A stretch of 64,000 bases of DNA from Arthrobacter sp. Bi83 (GTDB lineage Bacteria > Actinomycetota > Actinomycetes > Actinomycetales > Micrococcaceae): contig NZ_CAKKLY010000001.1 of the NCBI RefSeq assembly GCF_918698095.1, positions 1 through 64,000 of the forward strand, in the 5' to 3' direction. Each line of letters begins with the position of its first letter. Within the stretch, counting starts at the first letter, position 1. The translations under genes were made by a program, and so were the position numbers. The notes under the pieces were generated by a model. That model did no database searches. It was not told the DNA's origin and saw only the letters and a program-made list of their open reading frames with translations. This document shows, piece after piece, positions 34,209 through 43,917 of the stretch.

Positions 34209-35660
34209 ATGACACAAACAATATCGGTCGAGTCCCGCACCGACCGAAGCACACCGATAATTGCCCTACTCCTGCTGTCCGGTGTAACGCTCGATATCCA
34301 GTACGGCATCCTCGCTCCTCTCATTGGCGTGATTGCGACTGAATCAGGCCTGACGGGTTCGGAAATCGGGTGGGTCCTTAACGCGATGATGATTGGCAGT
34401 GTGATTTCTGTCAGCCTGACCGCCCGTATGGGAGACATTTTCGGGCATCGCAGAGTTCTCCTCGCGCTGATCGTCTTGGCACTGGCGGGATGCGCACTCG
34501 GTGCGACCGCCAATGGTTTCTGGCCTCTGGTCGCGGGCCGATTCCTCATGGGCCTCGCTACCACGATTCCACTCAGCTGGGGGCTTCTGCGCCCGCGGGG
34601 TACCGCTCGGCAAATCCGACAGGTCTCGCTGGTGCTCTCAACAGTGATGGCAGTCTTTGGACCGCTGGCACTTAGTGCTGGCGGACTCATCGTTGGATTG
34701 GGATTGCCCTGGCAGACCGTCTTCTGGCTGACCTTCGCTTTGTACGCGGTGATGCTGGTCCTCGCCCTGATCTCGCCCGAGACGCCCGTCGCCGCCCGCG
34801 CCGTGGCGCAGTTGGACTGGTTCGGTGCGCTAGGGCTCGGCGTGTGGGTCACCGCACTCCTGATCGGAATTGCTGAAGGTCCCGGGCAGGGCTGGACCTC
34901 GCCTCTGGTCTTGGGTGCCTTCATCGTGTGCGCAGTAACACTGGCTGCCTGGATCATTCAGCAGCGACGCGCTCAGGAGCCTCTAGTGTCATTCCGCAAC
35001 ATGGATATCCGTCAGGCGGTCATCGGCTACTCCGGAATCCTCCTGATCAGCCTGGTTGGCCAAGGCATCTTTATCGTGCTGCCGGCGTTGCTGCAGACCC
35101 CGGCTTCTTCCGGATATGGTCACGGCCTCTCTGCCCTGGAGTCCACGTATGCCTACTTGGCGATGATTCCGGGGGCGGCACTGGGATACCTTTGGACCCG
35201 ATGGGGCCTTCGGCGTCTGGGACCGAGAATCGTCCTGGTAGTTTCTGGCGGCGCTGGCATCTTCGTCTTCCTCGGACTCGCGTTGGTGCACGATCAAGTG
35301 TGGTTGTCGTGGATGTGGGTGTTCCTGTACACCCTCACGATCGTCAGCTGCCTGACCACCGGGTACACTCTAGTTGCCGCGGCTGGCCGCCAGGACAATA
35401 TGGCGACGACCATTGGCATGCAAACAATCATCCAGTTCGTCGGAGCGATGATAGCCGTTGCAATTATTTTGAACGTGCTGGTGCCCGGCCCCGACGGATT
35501 CATCCCTGAGGCAACGTTTGCCGGCATCTACATCGCGTCGGCCGTGATTATCGCTTTCTTCGTGATCGTCTGGGCGGTGCTGGCACCCAAGCGCATCACC
35601 GATCTGCATGCAGTCGACACAGAGACCGACCCCACGAAGGTCCATGTTGGCAGCCACTAG
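34209..35660 (+). CDS. MFS transporter (DHA2-like, about 14 membrane segments)
   Basis: A 483-residue major facilitator with many hydrophobic segments. The loop 2-3 motif reads GDIFGHRRVLLALIVLALAG, and the N-terminal SGVTLDIQYGILAPLIGVIA and central FSxxx-free QTPASSGYGHGLSALESTYA fit proton-driven drug or acid exporters of the DHA2 type. It could import or export a pathway compound; direction is not certain. Stands alone downstream of AraC paralog 2. Confidence 0.82.
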   Translation: MTQTISVESRTDRSTPIIALLLLSGVTLDIQYGILAPLIGVIATESGLTGSEIGWVLNAMMIGSVISVSLTARMGDIFGHRRVLLALIVLALAGCALGATANGFWPLVAGRFLMGLATTIPLSWGLLRPRGTARQIRQVSLVLSTVMAVFGPLALSAGGLIVGLGLPWQTVFWLTFALYAVMLVLALISPETPVAARAVAQLDWFGALGLGVWVTALLIGIAEGPGQGWTSPLVLGAFIVCAVTLAAWIIQQRRAQEPLVSFRNMDIRQAVIGYSGILLISLVGQGIFIVLPALLQTPASSGYGHGLSALESTYAYLAMIPGAALGYLWTRWGLRRLGPRIVLVVSGGAGIFVFLGLALVHDQVWLSWMWVFLYTLTIVSCLTTGYTLVAAAGRQDNMATTIGMQTIIQFVGAMIAVAIILNVLVPGPDGFIPEATFAGIYIASAVIIAFFVIVWAVLAPKRITDLHAVDTETDPTKVHVGSH

Positions 35661-35868
35661 AAGGACCTGCCGCTGATTCTGGCGGCGTGCCTCCAGGAGG
35701 CGAGCCCTGTCGCTGGGGCCGGTGAGCAGTTCGCGCATTCAAAACCGCGGGTTGCTCACCGGCCTCGCGGCCGCGTGGGCAATCGACATCCAGGGCTGCG
35801 CCCGCCGTCCGCTGATCTCTTGGGCGGGGGCAGCCGCGGCCGAAAAGACACGGTTGAACGGACACCTG

Positions 35869-36096
35869 ATGACCTACCACAAACAAGATGACTGGCTTCC
35901 CCTTGTTGGTGAAGCAGTACAAATCAGACAATATGGCCAATTTGTCGGCGCAGGGGTTGTTGACGCTGTAACGGACGACGACGGGATCCTTTGGCTTGCA
36001 GCCGACGGTGTGAACCAGCGTCGGCTGATCACCAGAGCCGACGGTTTTGAGGTCTGGATGACCTACAAATGGGAGACCGCCGGAGCCCGAAGGTGA
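35869..36096 (+). CDS. Small conserved-looking hypothetical protein
   Basis: A 75-residue soluble protein, MTYHKQDDWLPLVGEAVQIR, followed by QYGQFVGAGVVDAVTDDDG and ending in WMTYKWETAGARR. The pattern resembles small SH3-like beta-barrel proteins; no function can be assigned. The longer frame to 35722 is unconvincing because its N-terminal 49 residues are low-complexity. No clear operon partner. Confidence 0.55.
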   Translation: MTYHKQDDWLPLVGEAVQIRQYGQFVGAGVVDAVTDDDGILWLAADGVNQRRLITRADGFEVWMTYKWETAGARR

Positions 36097-36183
36097 AGTT
36101 GCGGCCGGCTCAAACAACGCGGCTGAGCACACCGTCAAGGAGTGCGTCAGCAGCAGCAGTAGCTCCCAGGGTTGCTTCCATCG

Positions 36184-36201
36184 CATTGAATCGATCCAAT
36201 G
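36184..36201. promoter_or_regulatory. LacI-type operator palindrome
   Basis: CATTGAATCGATCCAATG is an 18-bp palindrome with one mismatched pair and a central CG, the usual shape of a LacI/GalR-family site. It lies about 42 bp upstream of a promoter-like pair and 216 bp upstream of the first binding-protein gene. No LacI gene is present in the window. Confidence 0.55.
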
Positions 36202-36242
36202 ATCGCATTACGATAGCTTCCCACAAATAGTGCAACTTTCTA

Positions 36243-36272
36243 TTGACGCGGTGTCTGGTGCTCACGTACCGT
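36243..36272 (+). promoter_or_regulatory. Candidate promoter of the ribose-type ABC operon
   Basis: TTGACG (36243-36248) and TACCGT (36267-36272) are 18 bp apart, downstream of the palindrome at 36184 and upstream of the gene at 36417. Confidence 0.45.
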
Positions 36273-37620
36273 CGGTTAGCACCCACCAAGATCGCCAAGC
36301 AAAGAAGCTGACGGCGAGCCACCCCGTATTCCGGTCGTCAACGGCGCCGGCCGAATACATGGGAGGCCAAGGGGACGCACGCTTCACAGCATGCGAAAGA
36401 AACTCGAGGAGCAAAAATGCGAACAACGAAGTCGCGAATCATGTTGGCTGCTGGATCGACGGCGGTGCTGCTGGCTCTGGCTGGTTGCGCGGAAAGCGCG
36501 AGCAGTCAAACCTCCGCTGACACGGTCGCTATCGATGTCGGCAACAACATGAAGGTCAATCTGAAGACCAACCCCAACCTCAAGGTCGCCGTATTCATCC
36601 CGGGCGTGGCCAATGCGTACGGGCAGGCGCAAGAGCTTGCCGCGAAGGAGACGGCCAAGAAACTGGGCATGGAGATGACGTTGTTCGACGGTGGCTATAA
36701 CCCGAGCCAACAGCTCAACCAAATGCAGACCGCGCTCGTGTCCGGGGGCTATGACGCTGCAGTCGTGCAGGCGCTCGACGGCACAGTCGTTTGCAAAACC
36801 CTCACCGAGGATTACCCCAAGGCCAACATTCTTGTGGTGAACAACGTCACGCCACTGTGTGACTACGGCACAAATCAGACCGGTAAGTCAGTTGAGGAGG
36901 TCTGGGCGCCGGGCACGATGAACTTTGTAGGTAGCAACAACACCCGGGCTTACATCGACGGCTGGTTCTCGGCGGCAGCGAAAGCGAACCCTGGTAAGCA
37001 GAACGTTGTCGCTGTTCTTGGTCCTGCTGTCGCTGCCCAAACACGCGTGGTTGAGGTTGCCTTGGCGAAGTTTGCGAAGGACAACCCCGGTTACACGGTC
37101 AACAAGATCTACACGGACTACACAACGACCGGCACATTCAATGAGACCCAAACCTACTTGCAAGGGCATGCGGACACCACCCTCATCCTCTCCATGTACA
37201 CCCCGGACATCTCACAGGGTGTCGTCAAAGCCGTAGAAGACGCAGGACTTCTTGGAAAGATCCACATTGTGGACCAGGGTTTCGGCGAGTTCTCAATCGA
37301 ACAGATTAAGGCGGGAAATATCCAGTTCTCGACGCTGTTTTTCCCTTACAACGGGATAAAGGTCTCCCTCGAGGCCATCGCCGCGGCTCAACGCGGGGAT
37401 GCCGGCCCTCGTTTTGTGGATGACTCGGTCATTGGCACTGCGAAGAGTCCCTTCACCATCACGAAGGACACGATCTCCGAACTTCCCCCCGAACTGCGCT
37501 AGCCCCGCAGAGCCCCTCGGAGGGGCGCTGGGACACCGTTCACGGCACGTTACCCTCTCGGGGCGCTGCCACTCCCCAACTAGCGTCGGCTTAGCACGTC
37601 ACGATCGCGAAGCAAAGAAG
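36271..37620 (+). repeat. Duplicated leader segments before the two binding-protein genes
   Basis: 36271-36307 and 37585-37620 share GTCGG(C)TTAGCAC, GATCGC and AAGCAAAGAAG in the same order. They precede the paralogous genes at 36417 and 37683 by similar distances, so the tandem duplication included the untranslated leader. The coordinates span both copies and the gene between. Confidence 0.65.
36417..37502 (+). CDS. Sugar-type ABC transporter substrate-binding lipoprotein (copy 1)
   Basis: A 361-residue periplasmic-binding-protein type 1 (RbsB-like) lipoprotein. Signal sequence with lipobox LALAGCAES, so it is anchored outside the membrane. NLKVAVFIPGVANAYGQAQE and GGYNPSQQLNQMQTALVSGG are the first-lobe strands, and DTTLILSMYTPDISQGVVKA the second lobe. 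Paired with the ATPase at 38862 and permease at 40427. The ligand is unknown; it need not be a sugar given the context. Confidence 0.88.
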   Translation: MRTTKSRIMLAAGSTAVLLALAGCAESASSQTSADTVAIDVGNNMKVNLKTNPNLKVAVFIPGVANAYGQAQELAAKETAKKLGMEMTLFDGGYNPSQQLNQMQTALVSGGYDAAVVQALDGTVVCKTLTEDYPKANILVVNNVTPLCDYGTNQTGKSVEEVWAPGTMNFVGSNNTRAYIDGWFSAAAKANPGKQNVVAVLGPAVAAQTRVVEVALAKFAKDNPGYTVNKIYTDYTTTGTFNETQTYLQGHADTTLILSMYTPDISQGVVKAVEDAGLLGKIHIVDQGFGEFSIEQIKAGNIQFSTLFFPYNGIKVSLEAIAAAQRGDAGPRFVDDSVIGTAKSPFTITKDTISELPPELR

Positions 37621-37682
37621 CCCGCGACACATCACATACATCCGGGCCGCCGACGGCACCGGAACGAGCAATCAGGAGAATC

Positions 37683-38780
37683 ATGCGTAAAACGAAGTCG
37701 CGGGCAATGCTGGCTGCGGGATCCACAGCGGTACTGCTCGCCTTGGCCGGCTGCGCGGGAAACAGCAGCGGCAACCCGGGCAATCAGGGTCCAGCCGGCA
37801 CAGTCGCAATCGACGTCGGCAATGACACGAAGGTGAACCTGAAGACCGGCCAGGGCCTCAAGGTCGCTGTTTTTATCCCGGGTGTGGCCAATGAGTTCGG
37901 GCTGGAGCAGGAGCGGGCGGCGAAGGAGACTGCGAAGGAACTCGGTATGGACATGACCTTGTTTGACGCGGGCTATGACCCGAACAAGCAGCTCAACCAG
38001 ATGCAGACAGCGATGACATCCGGAAAGTTCGACGCCGCGGTAGTAATGGCCCTCGACGGCGTGATGTCCTGCAAGCTCCTCACCCATGACTTCGCTAAGG
38101 CCAATATCCTTACGTCGATTTCAGGCTCGCCCCTCTGCGACGACGGCACAAATAAGGCCGGCAAGTCAGTTGACGACGTCTGGGCCCCTGGCACGTTGAA
38201 CTTCGTGGGCAGCAACACCACCCGCAATTACGTCGACGGCTGGTTGGCGGCCGCAGCAAAGGCCAACCCGGGTAAGCAGAAGGTGCTTGCTGTTCTTGGC
38301 CCGGCGGTCAACACCCAGACACGTGTCACAGAAGCCGCAATGGCAAAGCTCACGGCGGACAACACCGACTATTCGGTTGACACGATCTACACCGACTGGA
38401 CGACGACTGACGCGTACAACAAGACCCAGACCTACCTGCAGGGCCATCCTGACACCACCCTCATCCTGTCTGCGTCCTCGCCCGACCTCACCCAAGGCGT
38501 CATCCAGGCTGGAAAAGACGCCGGCCTTTCGGAAAAGATCCACGTTGCGGACGTCGGTTTCGGCAAATTCCAGCTCAAACAATTGGAAGCCGGCAACGTC
38601 CAGCTCTCCACAATGCTCTTCCCCTACAACCAAATGAAGGCAAACCTCAACTCCATCGCCGCCGCGCAACGCGGGGATGCCGGCTCCCGCTTTGTGGATG
38701 ACTCGGTCATTGGCACCGCAAAGAATCCCTTTGTGGTCACGAAGGAAACCATCTCAGAACTGCCCGCCGAGCTGCGCTAA
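37683..38780 (+). CDS. Sugar-type ABC transporter substrate-binding lipoprotein (copy 2)
   Basis: A 365-residue paralog of the preceding protein with lipobox LALAGCAGN, the same LKVAVFIPGVANEFG, and the same C-terminal DAGSRFVDDSVIGTAK and ISELPAELR. It differs in ligand-pocket regions, for example ASSPDLTQGVIQAGKDAGLS, which may give a second ligand to the same importer. A perfect 12-bp stem-loop follows it before the ATPase gene. Confidence 0.88.
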   Translation: MRKTKSRAMLAAGSTAVLLALAGCAGNSSGNPGNQGPAGTVAIDVGNDTKVNLKTGQGLKVAVFIPGVANEFGLEQERAAKETAKELGMDMTLFDAGYDPNKQLNQMQTAMTSGKFDAAVVMALDGVMSCKLLTHDFAKANILTSISGSPLCDDGTNKAGKSVDDVWAPGTLNFVGSNTTRNYVDGWLAAAAKANPGKQKVLAVLGPAVNTQTRVTEAAMAKLTADNTDYSVDTIYTDWTTTDAYNKTQTYLQGHPDTTLILSASSPDLTQGVIQAGKDAGLSEKIHVADVGFGKFQLKQLEAGNVQLSTMLFPYNQMKANLNSIAAAQRGDAGSRFVDDSVIGTAKNPFVVTKETISELPAELR

Positions 38781-38800
38781 CACCGCAGTTCACCCCGCCT

Positions 38801-38840
38801 TGGGCTGGGGCGACCTTCCCTCGAACGCCGCCCCAGCCCA
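38801..38840 (+). terminator. Stem-loop between binding protein and ATPase genes
   Basis: TGGGCTGGGGCG (38801-38812) pairs perfectly with CGCCCCAGCCCA (38829-38840). There is no T-run, so this more likely attenuates transcription or stabilises the binding-protein mRNA than ends it, a usual arrangement in importer operons. Confidence 0.65.
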
Positions 38841-38861
38841 GTACAGAAAGTAGAACCGGCA

Positions 38862-40430
38862 ATGGAGCCTTCGCAATCGGCCCCGGCTATCGCCGTCGCT
38901 CTCAAAGCGGTATCGAAGACCTACGGTGCCACCCGCGCACTGATCGACGTGGACGTCGAGATCCACGAAGGAACAGTACATGCACTGATCGGCGAGAACG
39001 GAGCGGGAAAGTCCACGGCGCTGGGTGCGATCGCCGGCCGCGTCGACTTTGACGGAGGTGTCGTCGAAGTCTTCGGTGAACCGCTTGAACCGGGAAACCT
39101 TCGCGCTGCACGCCGGAGCGGCGTCTCGGCCATCTATCAGGAACTGACGATCATCCCGCACCTGGATGCAGCAGCAAATGTATTTCTTGGATCCGACCTG
39201 TCCCGGTTCGGAGTTCTCTCCAGCCGCGAAATGCGTCGCCGCTACGAACAACTGTGTACGGAGCTGGACGTCCGGGTCATTCCTGCCGGCGTTCCCGTTG
39301 GCACCCTCTCGGTGGCAGAGCAGCAGCTGCTCGAGATCATGCGGTCCCTCGTGGTCGAGCCTCGCGTCATCCTCTTCGATGAGCCCAGCGCTTCGCTTGC
39401 CATCGAGGAACGGGAGGCGCTCTATAAGGCGATCGAAGGGTTACGCAAGCGCGGTGTCACCATCGTGATCGTGAGCCACAACTTCGACGAGATCGAACGG
39501 CTCGCCGACTGGATAACGGTCTTCCGGAACGGCCGGGCCATCACCACGAGCAGGCGCGGGGAGAAATCCCGGGCCGAACTCGTGCGCGCGATGCTCGGTG
39601 AGCAGCGAGGTGACCAGACGCTTGGCCGGGTACTCATGGACAAACCTGTGGAAATACACTCGAGACCGGTCGATCCGGGCATGGCCCCGATTCTTAAAGT
39701 GATTGGGCTCACCGTCCCGGGAGCCATCGAAAATATCGACCTGGAAGTGAAGCCCGGGGAAATACTTGGCATTGCCGGTCTGGTAGGTTCCGGCCGCTCA
39801 ACATTGCTGCGGGCAATCGCCGGCGCCGAACCCACCGCACGGGGAACCATCCGCCTGGCGGGCGCCGAGCCTTCCTGGCCACGAACTGTGCGTGCCGCAC
39901 GCAAACTCGGAATCGGGTTGATCCCCGAGGATCGCAAGGGAGAAGGGCTCGTCTTGCTCCGAAGCGCCGCGGACAACATCGCACTCTCCAATCTTGGCGC
40001 GGCCTCATCCGGCGGCGTGATTGGGCGAAGGAAACTCCGTGCCAAGGTCGCCGAGGCAGCCTCCAGGCTGAACTTCCCGGTAGCCCGGTTAGGTGAACGC
40101 AGCGACAGGTTCTCGGGCGGCAATCAGCAGAAGTTGCTGATGGCACGGTGGTTGTACGACCGACCCCGAGTGCTCCTCGCCGACGAGCCCACGCGCGGCA
40201 TCGACGTCGGCGCCAAGGGCGAACTCCTGGAGACTTTACGCGTGATGGCGGCCGATGGCGTTGCCGTGATCATGGTCTCGTCGGAGCTTGAAGAAGTGCT
40301 GGCGGTGTCCGACCGGGTGCTCGTAATTGCCAAGGGCCACAGCATGGGGCTCCTTGAGCGGACCGGCGATCAGCAGATCGCCATGGAAGACGTACTGCAG
40401 GCAGCATTTGGATTGAAGGAGCACGCATGA
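38862..40430 (+). CDS. Ribose-type ABC transporter ATPase (two nucleotide-binding domains)
   Basis: A 522-residue double ATPase of the RbsA/XylG type. First domain Walker A GENGAGKSTALG and a Walker B ending VILFDEPSASL; second domain GLVGSGRSTLLR, signature FSGGNQQK and LLADEPTRGIDVG. As is common in this class the first signature is degenerate (LSVAEQQ). Its stop overlaps the permease start by 4 bases. Confidence 0.92.
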   Translation: MEPSQSAPAIAVALKAVSKTYGATRALIDVDVEIHEGTVHALIGENGAGKSTALGAIAGRVDFDGGVVEVFGEPLEPGNLRAARRSGVSAIYQELTIIPHLDAAANVFLGSDLSRFGVLSSREMRRRYEQLCTELDVRVIPAGVPVGTLSVAEQQLLEIMRSLVVEPRVILFDEPSASLAIEEREALYKAIEGLRKRGVTIVIVSHNFDEIERLADWITVFRNGRAITTSRRGEKSRAELVRAMLGEQRGDQTLGRVLMDKPVEIHSRPVDPGMAPILKVIGLTVPGAIENIDLEVKPGEILGIAGLVGSGRSTLLRAIAGAEPTARGTIRLAGAEPSWPRTVRAARKLGIGLIPEDRKGEGLVLLRSAADNIALSNLGAASSGGVIGRRKLRAKVAEAASRLNFPVARLGERSDRFSGGNQQKLLMARWLYDRPRVLLADEPTRGIDVGAKGELLETLRVMAADGVAVIMVSSELEEVLAVSDRVLVIAKGHSMGLLERTGDQQIAMEDVLQAAFGLKEHA

Positions 40431-41443
40431 GCGCCACCATCGACCGGGACACCACCCCGGAACGAACCGTTACTCCCGCTATGACAGCAGGCAAAAAGCT
40501 CAAACTACGGGAGAGAGCAGCAAGCCTCGGGATGGTCTGGGTACTCATCATCCTCGTCATCACGGCGACCATCCTCAACCCCCGCTTCCTCAACCCGGGA
40601 AACCTGGTCAACATCCTGACCCAGAACGCCCCCGTCGGCATCATCGCCGTCGGGATGACGTTCATCATCATCGCCGGCGGCTTCGACCTTTCGGTAGCCG
40701 CCGTACTGGCTATCGGCGGAGTGTCCTACGCAACGCTGTCCCACATGATGCCCGCGGGGCCAGCGATACTCATCACCCTGGCGATCGGATTCCTCCTCGG
40801 CCTGATCAATGCCCTCCTCATCACAAAAGCGAAAGTGAACGCGTTTATCGCAACTCTCGCGACCGCCTCATTGTTCAGCGGCCTGACCTTGCTATACACA
40901 AACTCCAAACCCGTGTCCATGGCAACGGGCGGCTACGACTTCCTCTCCGCCCAGGACTTCCTCGGAGCCCCGCTCTCCGTCTGGCTTCTTGCGGTCCTCG
41001 TCGCAGCAGGATGGTTCGCACTTTCCAAGACCGTCTACGGCCGGGGAATCTACGCGATCGGCGGCAACAACGAAGCCGCACGACTGGCCGGACTGCCCGT
41101 AACCTCACTCCGGGCAAGCACCTACGTGCTGACAGCCATGCTCGCCGCACTCGCGGGAATCGTCCTGGGATCGGTCATCGGCGTCGGACAGCCAGGCGTC
41201 GCCGTTGGAGTCACACTCAACTCGATCGCGATCGTCATCATCGGCGGAACTTCCCTGCTCGGCGGAGAAGGCGCGATGTGGCGAACGCTCGTTGGCATCC
41301 TGATCTTCGGAACCATCAACAACGTCTTCGACATCCTCGCATTTCCGCAAGCCACACAAGAGGTCGCCCTCGGCGTGATCGTACTCGCCGCCGTATCCCT
41401 CGACGCCTACACCCGGTCACGGAAGCGCTCAGGAGAAGCCTGA
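40427..41443 (+). CDS. Ribose-type ABC transporter permease
   Basis: A 338-residue RbsC/XylH-like permease with 8 to 10 hydrophobic segments. IIIAGGFDLSVAAVLAIGGV and AIGGNNEAARLAGLPV (the EAA-like coupling loop) are diagnostic. A single permease gene implies a homodimer. Coupled by overlap to the ATPase. Confidence 0.92.
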   Translation: MSATIDRDTTPERTVTPAMTAGKKLKLRERAASLGMVWVLIILVITATILNPRFLNPGNLVNILTQNAPVGIIAVGMTFIIIAGGFDLSVAAVLAIGGVSYATLSHMMPAGPAILITLAIGFLLGLINALLITKAKVNAFIATLATASLFSGLTLLYTNSKPVSMATGGYDFLSAQDFLGAPLSVWLLAVLVAAGWFALSKTVYGRGIYAIGGNNEAARLAGLPVTSLRASTYVLTAMLAALAGIVLGSVIGVGQPGVAVGVTLNSIAIVIIGGTSLLGGEGAMWRTLVGILIFGTINNVFDILAFPQATQEVALGVIVLAAVSLDAYTRSRKRSGEA

Positions 41444-41501
41444 CCTGTCTCGACAACGGCAGCTTTGCTGAAGAATCCCCTATCAGAGAAGGAAGATGAA
41501 T

Positions 41502-42266
41502 ATGTCACGATTGGCCGGCAAGGTCGCCATCATCACGGGTGCAGCCAGCGGACTGGGGCTCTCCGCCCTCAAGCTCTTCGTGGCCGAAGGGGCCCGGGTA
41601 GTGGCTACGGACATCTCCGCGGAGGCACTGCAGCAGGCGGTCGATGAAGTTACGGCTGACGGTGGCGAGGCAATCGCCCGCACTCACGACGTCTCTTCCG
41701 TTGAGGACTGGAATCGTGTGGTGGATGACGTCCTGGCGGAGTGGGGCACGATCGACATCCTGATCAACAATGCTGGCATTGCCCTGCCAAAGGGTATTCT
41801 CGACGCCGAGCTGGAGGACTGGAACAAGGTCATGGCCATCAACGCCACCGGACCCTGGCTCGGGATGAAGAGTGTAATCCCCACCATGCAGGCCGCCGGC
41901 CACGGTTCCATCGTGAACGTCTCGTCGATCGCCGGGATTGTCGGTGGTGGCGCCGGGGACGGCGGCGGCGCGGCATATTCCGCCTCAAAGGGTGCGGTCC
42001 GGTCCCTGACAAAGCACGCTGCCCAGTGGTTCGCAAAGGACAGCATCCGGGTAAACTCGGTGCATCCCGGTCCGATCGACACCGGCTTGACTCGTGGCTA
42101 CGGGTTCACCAGGGAATCGCTGGCCAACCCTGGGACCGTTCCTTTGCCGCCCCATGCCGGGGAGGCCTCCGACATCGCGTACGGCATGCTCTACCTTGCC
42201 TCGGACGAGGCAAAGTTCATCACCGGTAGCGAGCTCGTTATCGACGGCGGATTCATCTCTCAATAG
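41502..42266 (+). CDS. Short-chain dehydrogenase/reductase
   Basis: A 254-residue SDR: TGAASGLG, INNAGIAL and AAYSASKGA. ATDISAEA suggests NAD. ATG 41502 is better spaced from AAGGA than 41496. It follows the importer genes by 58 nt and precedes the esterase, so it probably oxidises the imported compound or the alcohol released by the esterase. Confidence 0.85.
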   Translation: MSRLAGKVAIITGAASGLGLSALKLFVAEGARVVATDISAEALQQAVDEVTADGGEAIARTHDVSSVEDWNRVVDDVLAEWGTIDILINNAGIALPKGILDAELEDWNKVMAINATGPWLGMKSVIPTMQAAGHGSIVNVSSIAGIVGGGAGDGGGAAYSASKGAVRSLTKHAAQWFAKDSIRVNSVHPGPIDTGLTRGYGFTRESLANPGTVPLPPHAGEASDIAYGMLYLASDEAKFITGSELVIDGGFISQ

Positions 42267-42327
42267 TTGAACCGCTTTCCTACTAAAACATGGGGAAGAA
42301 GACTTCCCCTCCACTGAAAGGATGACG

Positions 42328-43293
42328 ATGACACGCTCCCCCGACATCGAACGTGCCCTAGCTGATGACCGCGGCCAAGCCCCGGATGAGGATTACCGGA
42401 AAGAAAAGGAATACCAGGATGACCTCATGATCCCCAGCAAGGATGCTGAGGCCTATGTCCTCGGCGATGACACGAAGCCGATCTATTCGCTGGGTCCAGA
42501 TTCCGAGCGTCAGCCTGGAGCCCCTCGCGGCAAGCTCACCAAGGGACGTCACACAGGGCGAAGCGTTTACCCTGGCGTCGAACGGGAATACTACGTCTAC
42601 GTCCCCGCTCAATACACCCCCGACAAGCCCGCCGCCTTGGCCATCTTCCAGGATGCAAACCTGTACCTGGCGCCGAAGGCCAACGCTGATATCGTCCTGG
42701 ACAACCTCATAAACAAGGGCGAGATCCCGGTTACCGTTGCAGTATTCATCGAAGCAGGCGAGCAGGGTCCGGGATATCCCTTTTTTGGTGGGACAGACAA
42801 CCGCAGCATCGAGTATGACTCCGTCAACGGCGACTATGCGAGGTTCCTCACGGAGGAATTCCTTCCGGATGCCTTAGGGGATCTCAATGTCTCCACCGTT
42901 CCTCGCGATCGAGTGCTTGTAGGGATCAGCTCGGGCGGCAATTGTGCGTTCACTGCAGCTTGGTCTCGCCCTGACGTTTTCGGCAACGTCATCTCCCATT
43001 GCGGCAGCTTCATTAATATCCGGGGTGGCCACAACCACCCGTCGGCAATCCGGCAGAACCCGCGAAAACCCATCCGGGTCTGGCTCCAGACGGGAGCCCG
43101 GGACCTTGATGTAATCTTCGGCAGTATCCCTATCGCCAACCAGGACATGTTCGCGGCCCTCGAGTATCGACGCTACGATGCCAAGTTCGTGTACGGCGAA
43201 GGCGGGCACTCACTGGTGCACGGTGGCACGGTCCTTCCCGAGACCCTGAGGTGGATTTTTCGAGACCATCCGGAGACCGCTGACGCTCAGTAG
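42328..43293 (+). CDS. Esterase of the enterochelin-esterase-like (Fes/esterase D) family
   Basis: A 321-residue alpha/beta hydrolase. The nucleophile elbow GISSGGNCAFTAAW is a good GxSxGG, with the His in GEGGHSLVHGG near the C-terminus and Asp in GARDLDVIFG as the likely third residue. No signal peptide. ATG 42328 is better spaced from AAAGGA than 42322. Last gene of the importer-SDR-esterase unit; it may cleave a glycoside ester or lactone. Confidence 0.82.
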   Translation: MTRSPDIERALADDRGQAPDEDYRKEKEYQDDLMIPSKDAEAYVLGDDTKPIYSLGPDSERQPGAPRGKLTKGRHTGRSVYPGVEREYYVYVPAQYTPDKPAALAIFQDANLYLAPKANADIVLDNLINKGEIPVTVAVFIEAGEQGPGYPFFGGTDNRSIEYDSVNGDYARFLTEEFLPDALGDLNVSTVPRDRVLVGISSGGNCAFTAAWSRPDVFGNVISHCGSFINIRGGHNHPSAIRQNPRKPIRVWLQTGARDLDVIFGSIPIANQDMFAALEYRRYDAKFVYGEGGHSLVHGGTVLPETLRWIFRDHPETADAQ

Positions 43294-43344
43294 CCAGGTT
43301 TAGTAAATCGTTCCCGCACGAAGTTCGGTACAGGAATACTGAGA

Positions 43345-43737
43345 TTAGAAACCCACCTCATACGCCGACGCATTAAACGGGGACTCCCGAACCACTGGTT
43401 CGAAGCCCCCGCCGATTGCCGGCCCTTCGCATTCAGGCATGGTTTGTCTGTTTGATCCGGTAGGGCCGGCGGCGAGTAGGCATCTGATTCTGTACTTGGG
43501 GAAGTTCCGGAAGCCGCGGGCGATTCTGCGTGTGGTTTCAATGACGCCGTTAACCGCTTCGGTGGGGCCGTTCGAGGCGCCGTTCGTGTCGAGGTACGCC
43601 AGAATCGCGGTCTTCCATTGTTTGAGGGTCCTGCCCAGGCGCGCGACTTCGGGGATCGGGCACGTCGGGAATGATGAGATCACTTCGTTGACGAGTTCCC
43701 TGCCGCGTTCGGGTCTGGCGTGGTAGATGTTCCGGAG
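43345..43737 (-). pseudogene. C-terminal remnant of an ISL3-family transposase
   Basis: The reading frame carries RNIYHARPERGRELVNE, CPIPEVARLGRTLKQWK and GASNGPTEAVNGVIETTRR then RIARGFRNFPKYRIRCLLAAG, the conserved end of ISL3 transposases. Everything before RNIYHARP is missing and a TAG stands there. The element is dead. Confidence 0.85.
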
Positions 43738-43917
43738 CTAGGCACCCGGATGAAAGGACCTGCGCAAAGAGCACCCACGGATGCCAGACCTGAACTCTCT
43801 ATGCCCTCAAGGCCCTGACATCTGCGCCCGGGTTGCTGCTGACCGCATTGATCACTCGCAGGTCGTGATCGGGCTACACTTCAAACGGATTTCTCCCCGC
43901 GTTCGAAAGGATCACCG

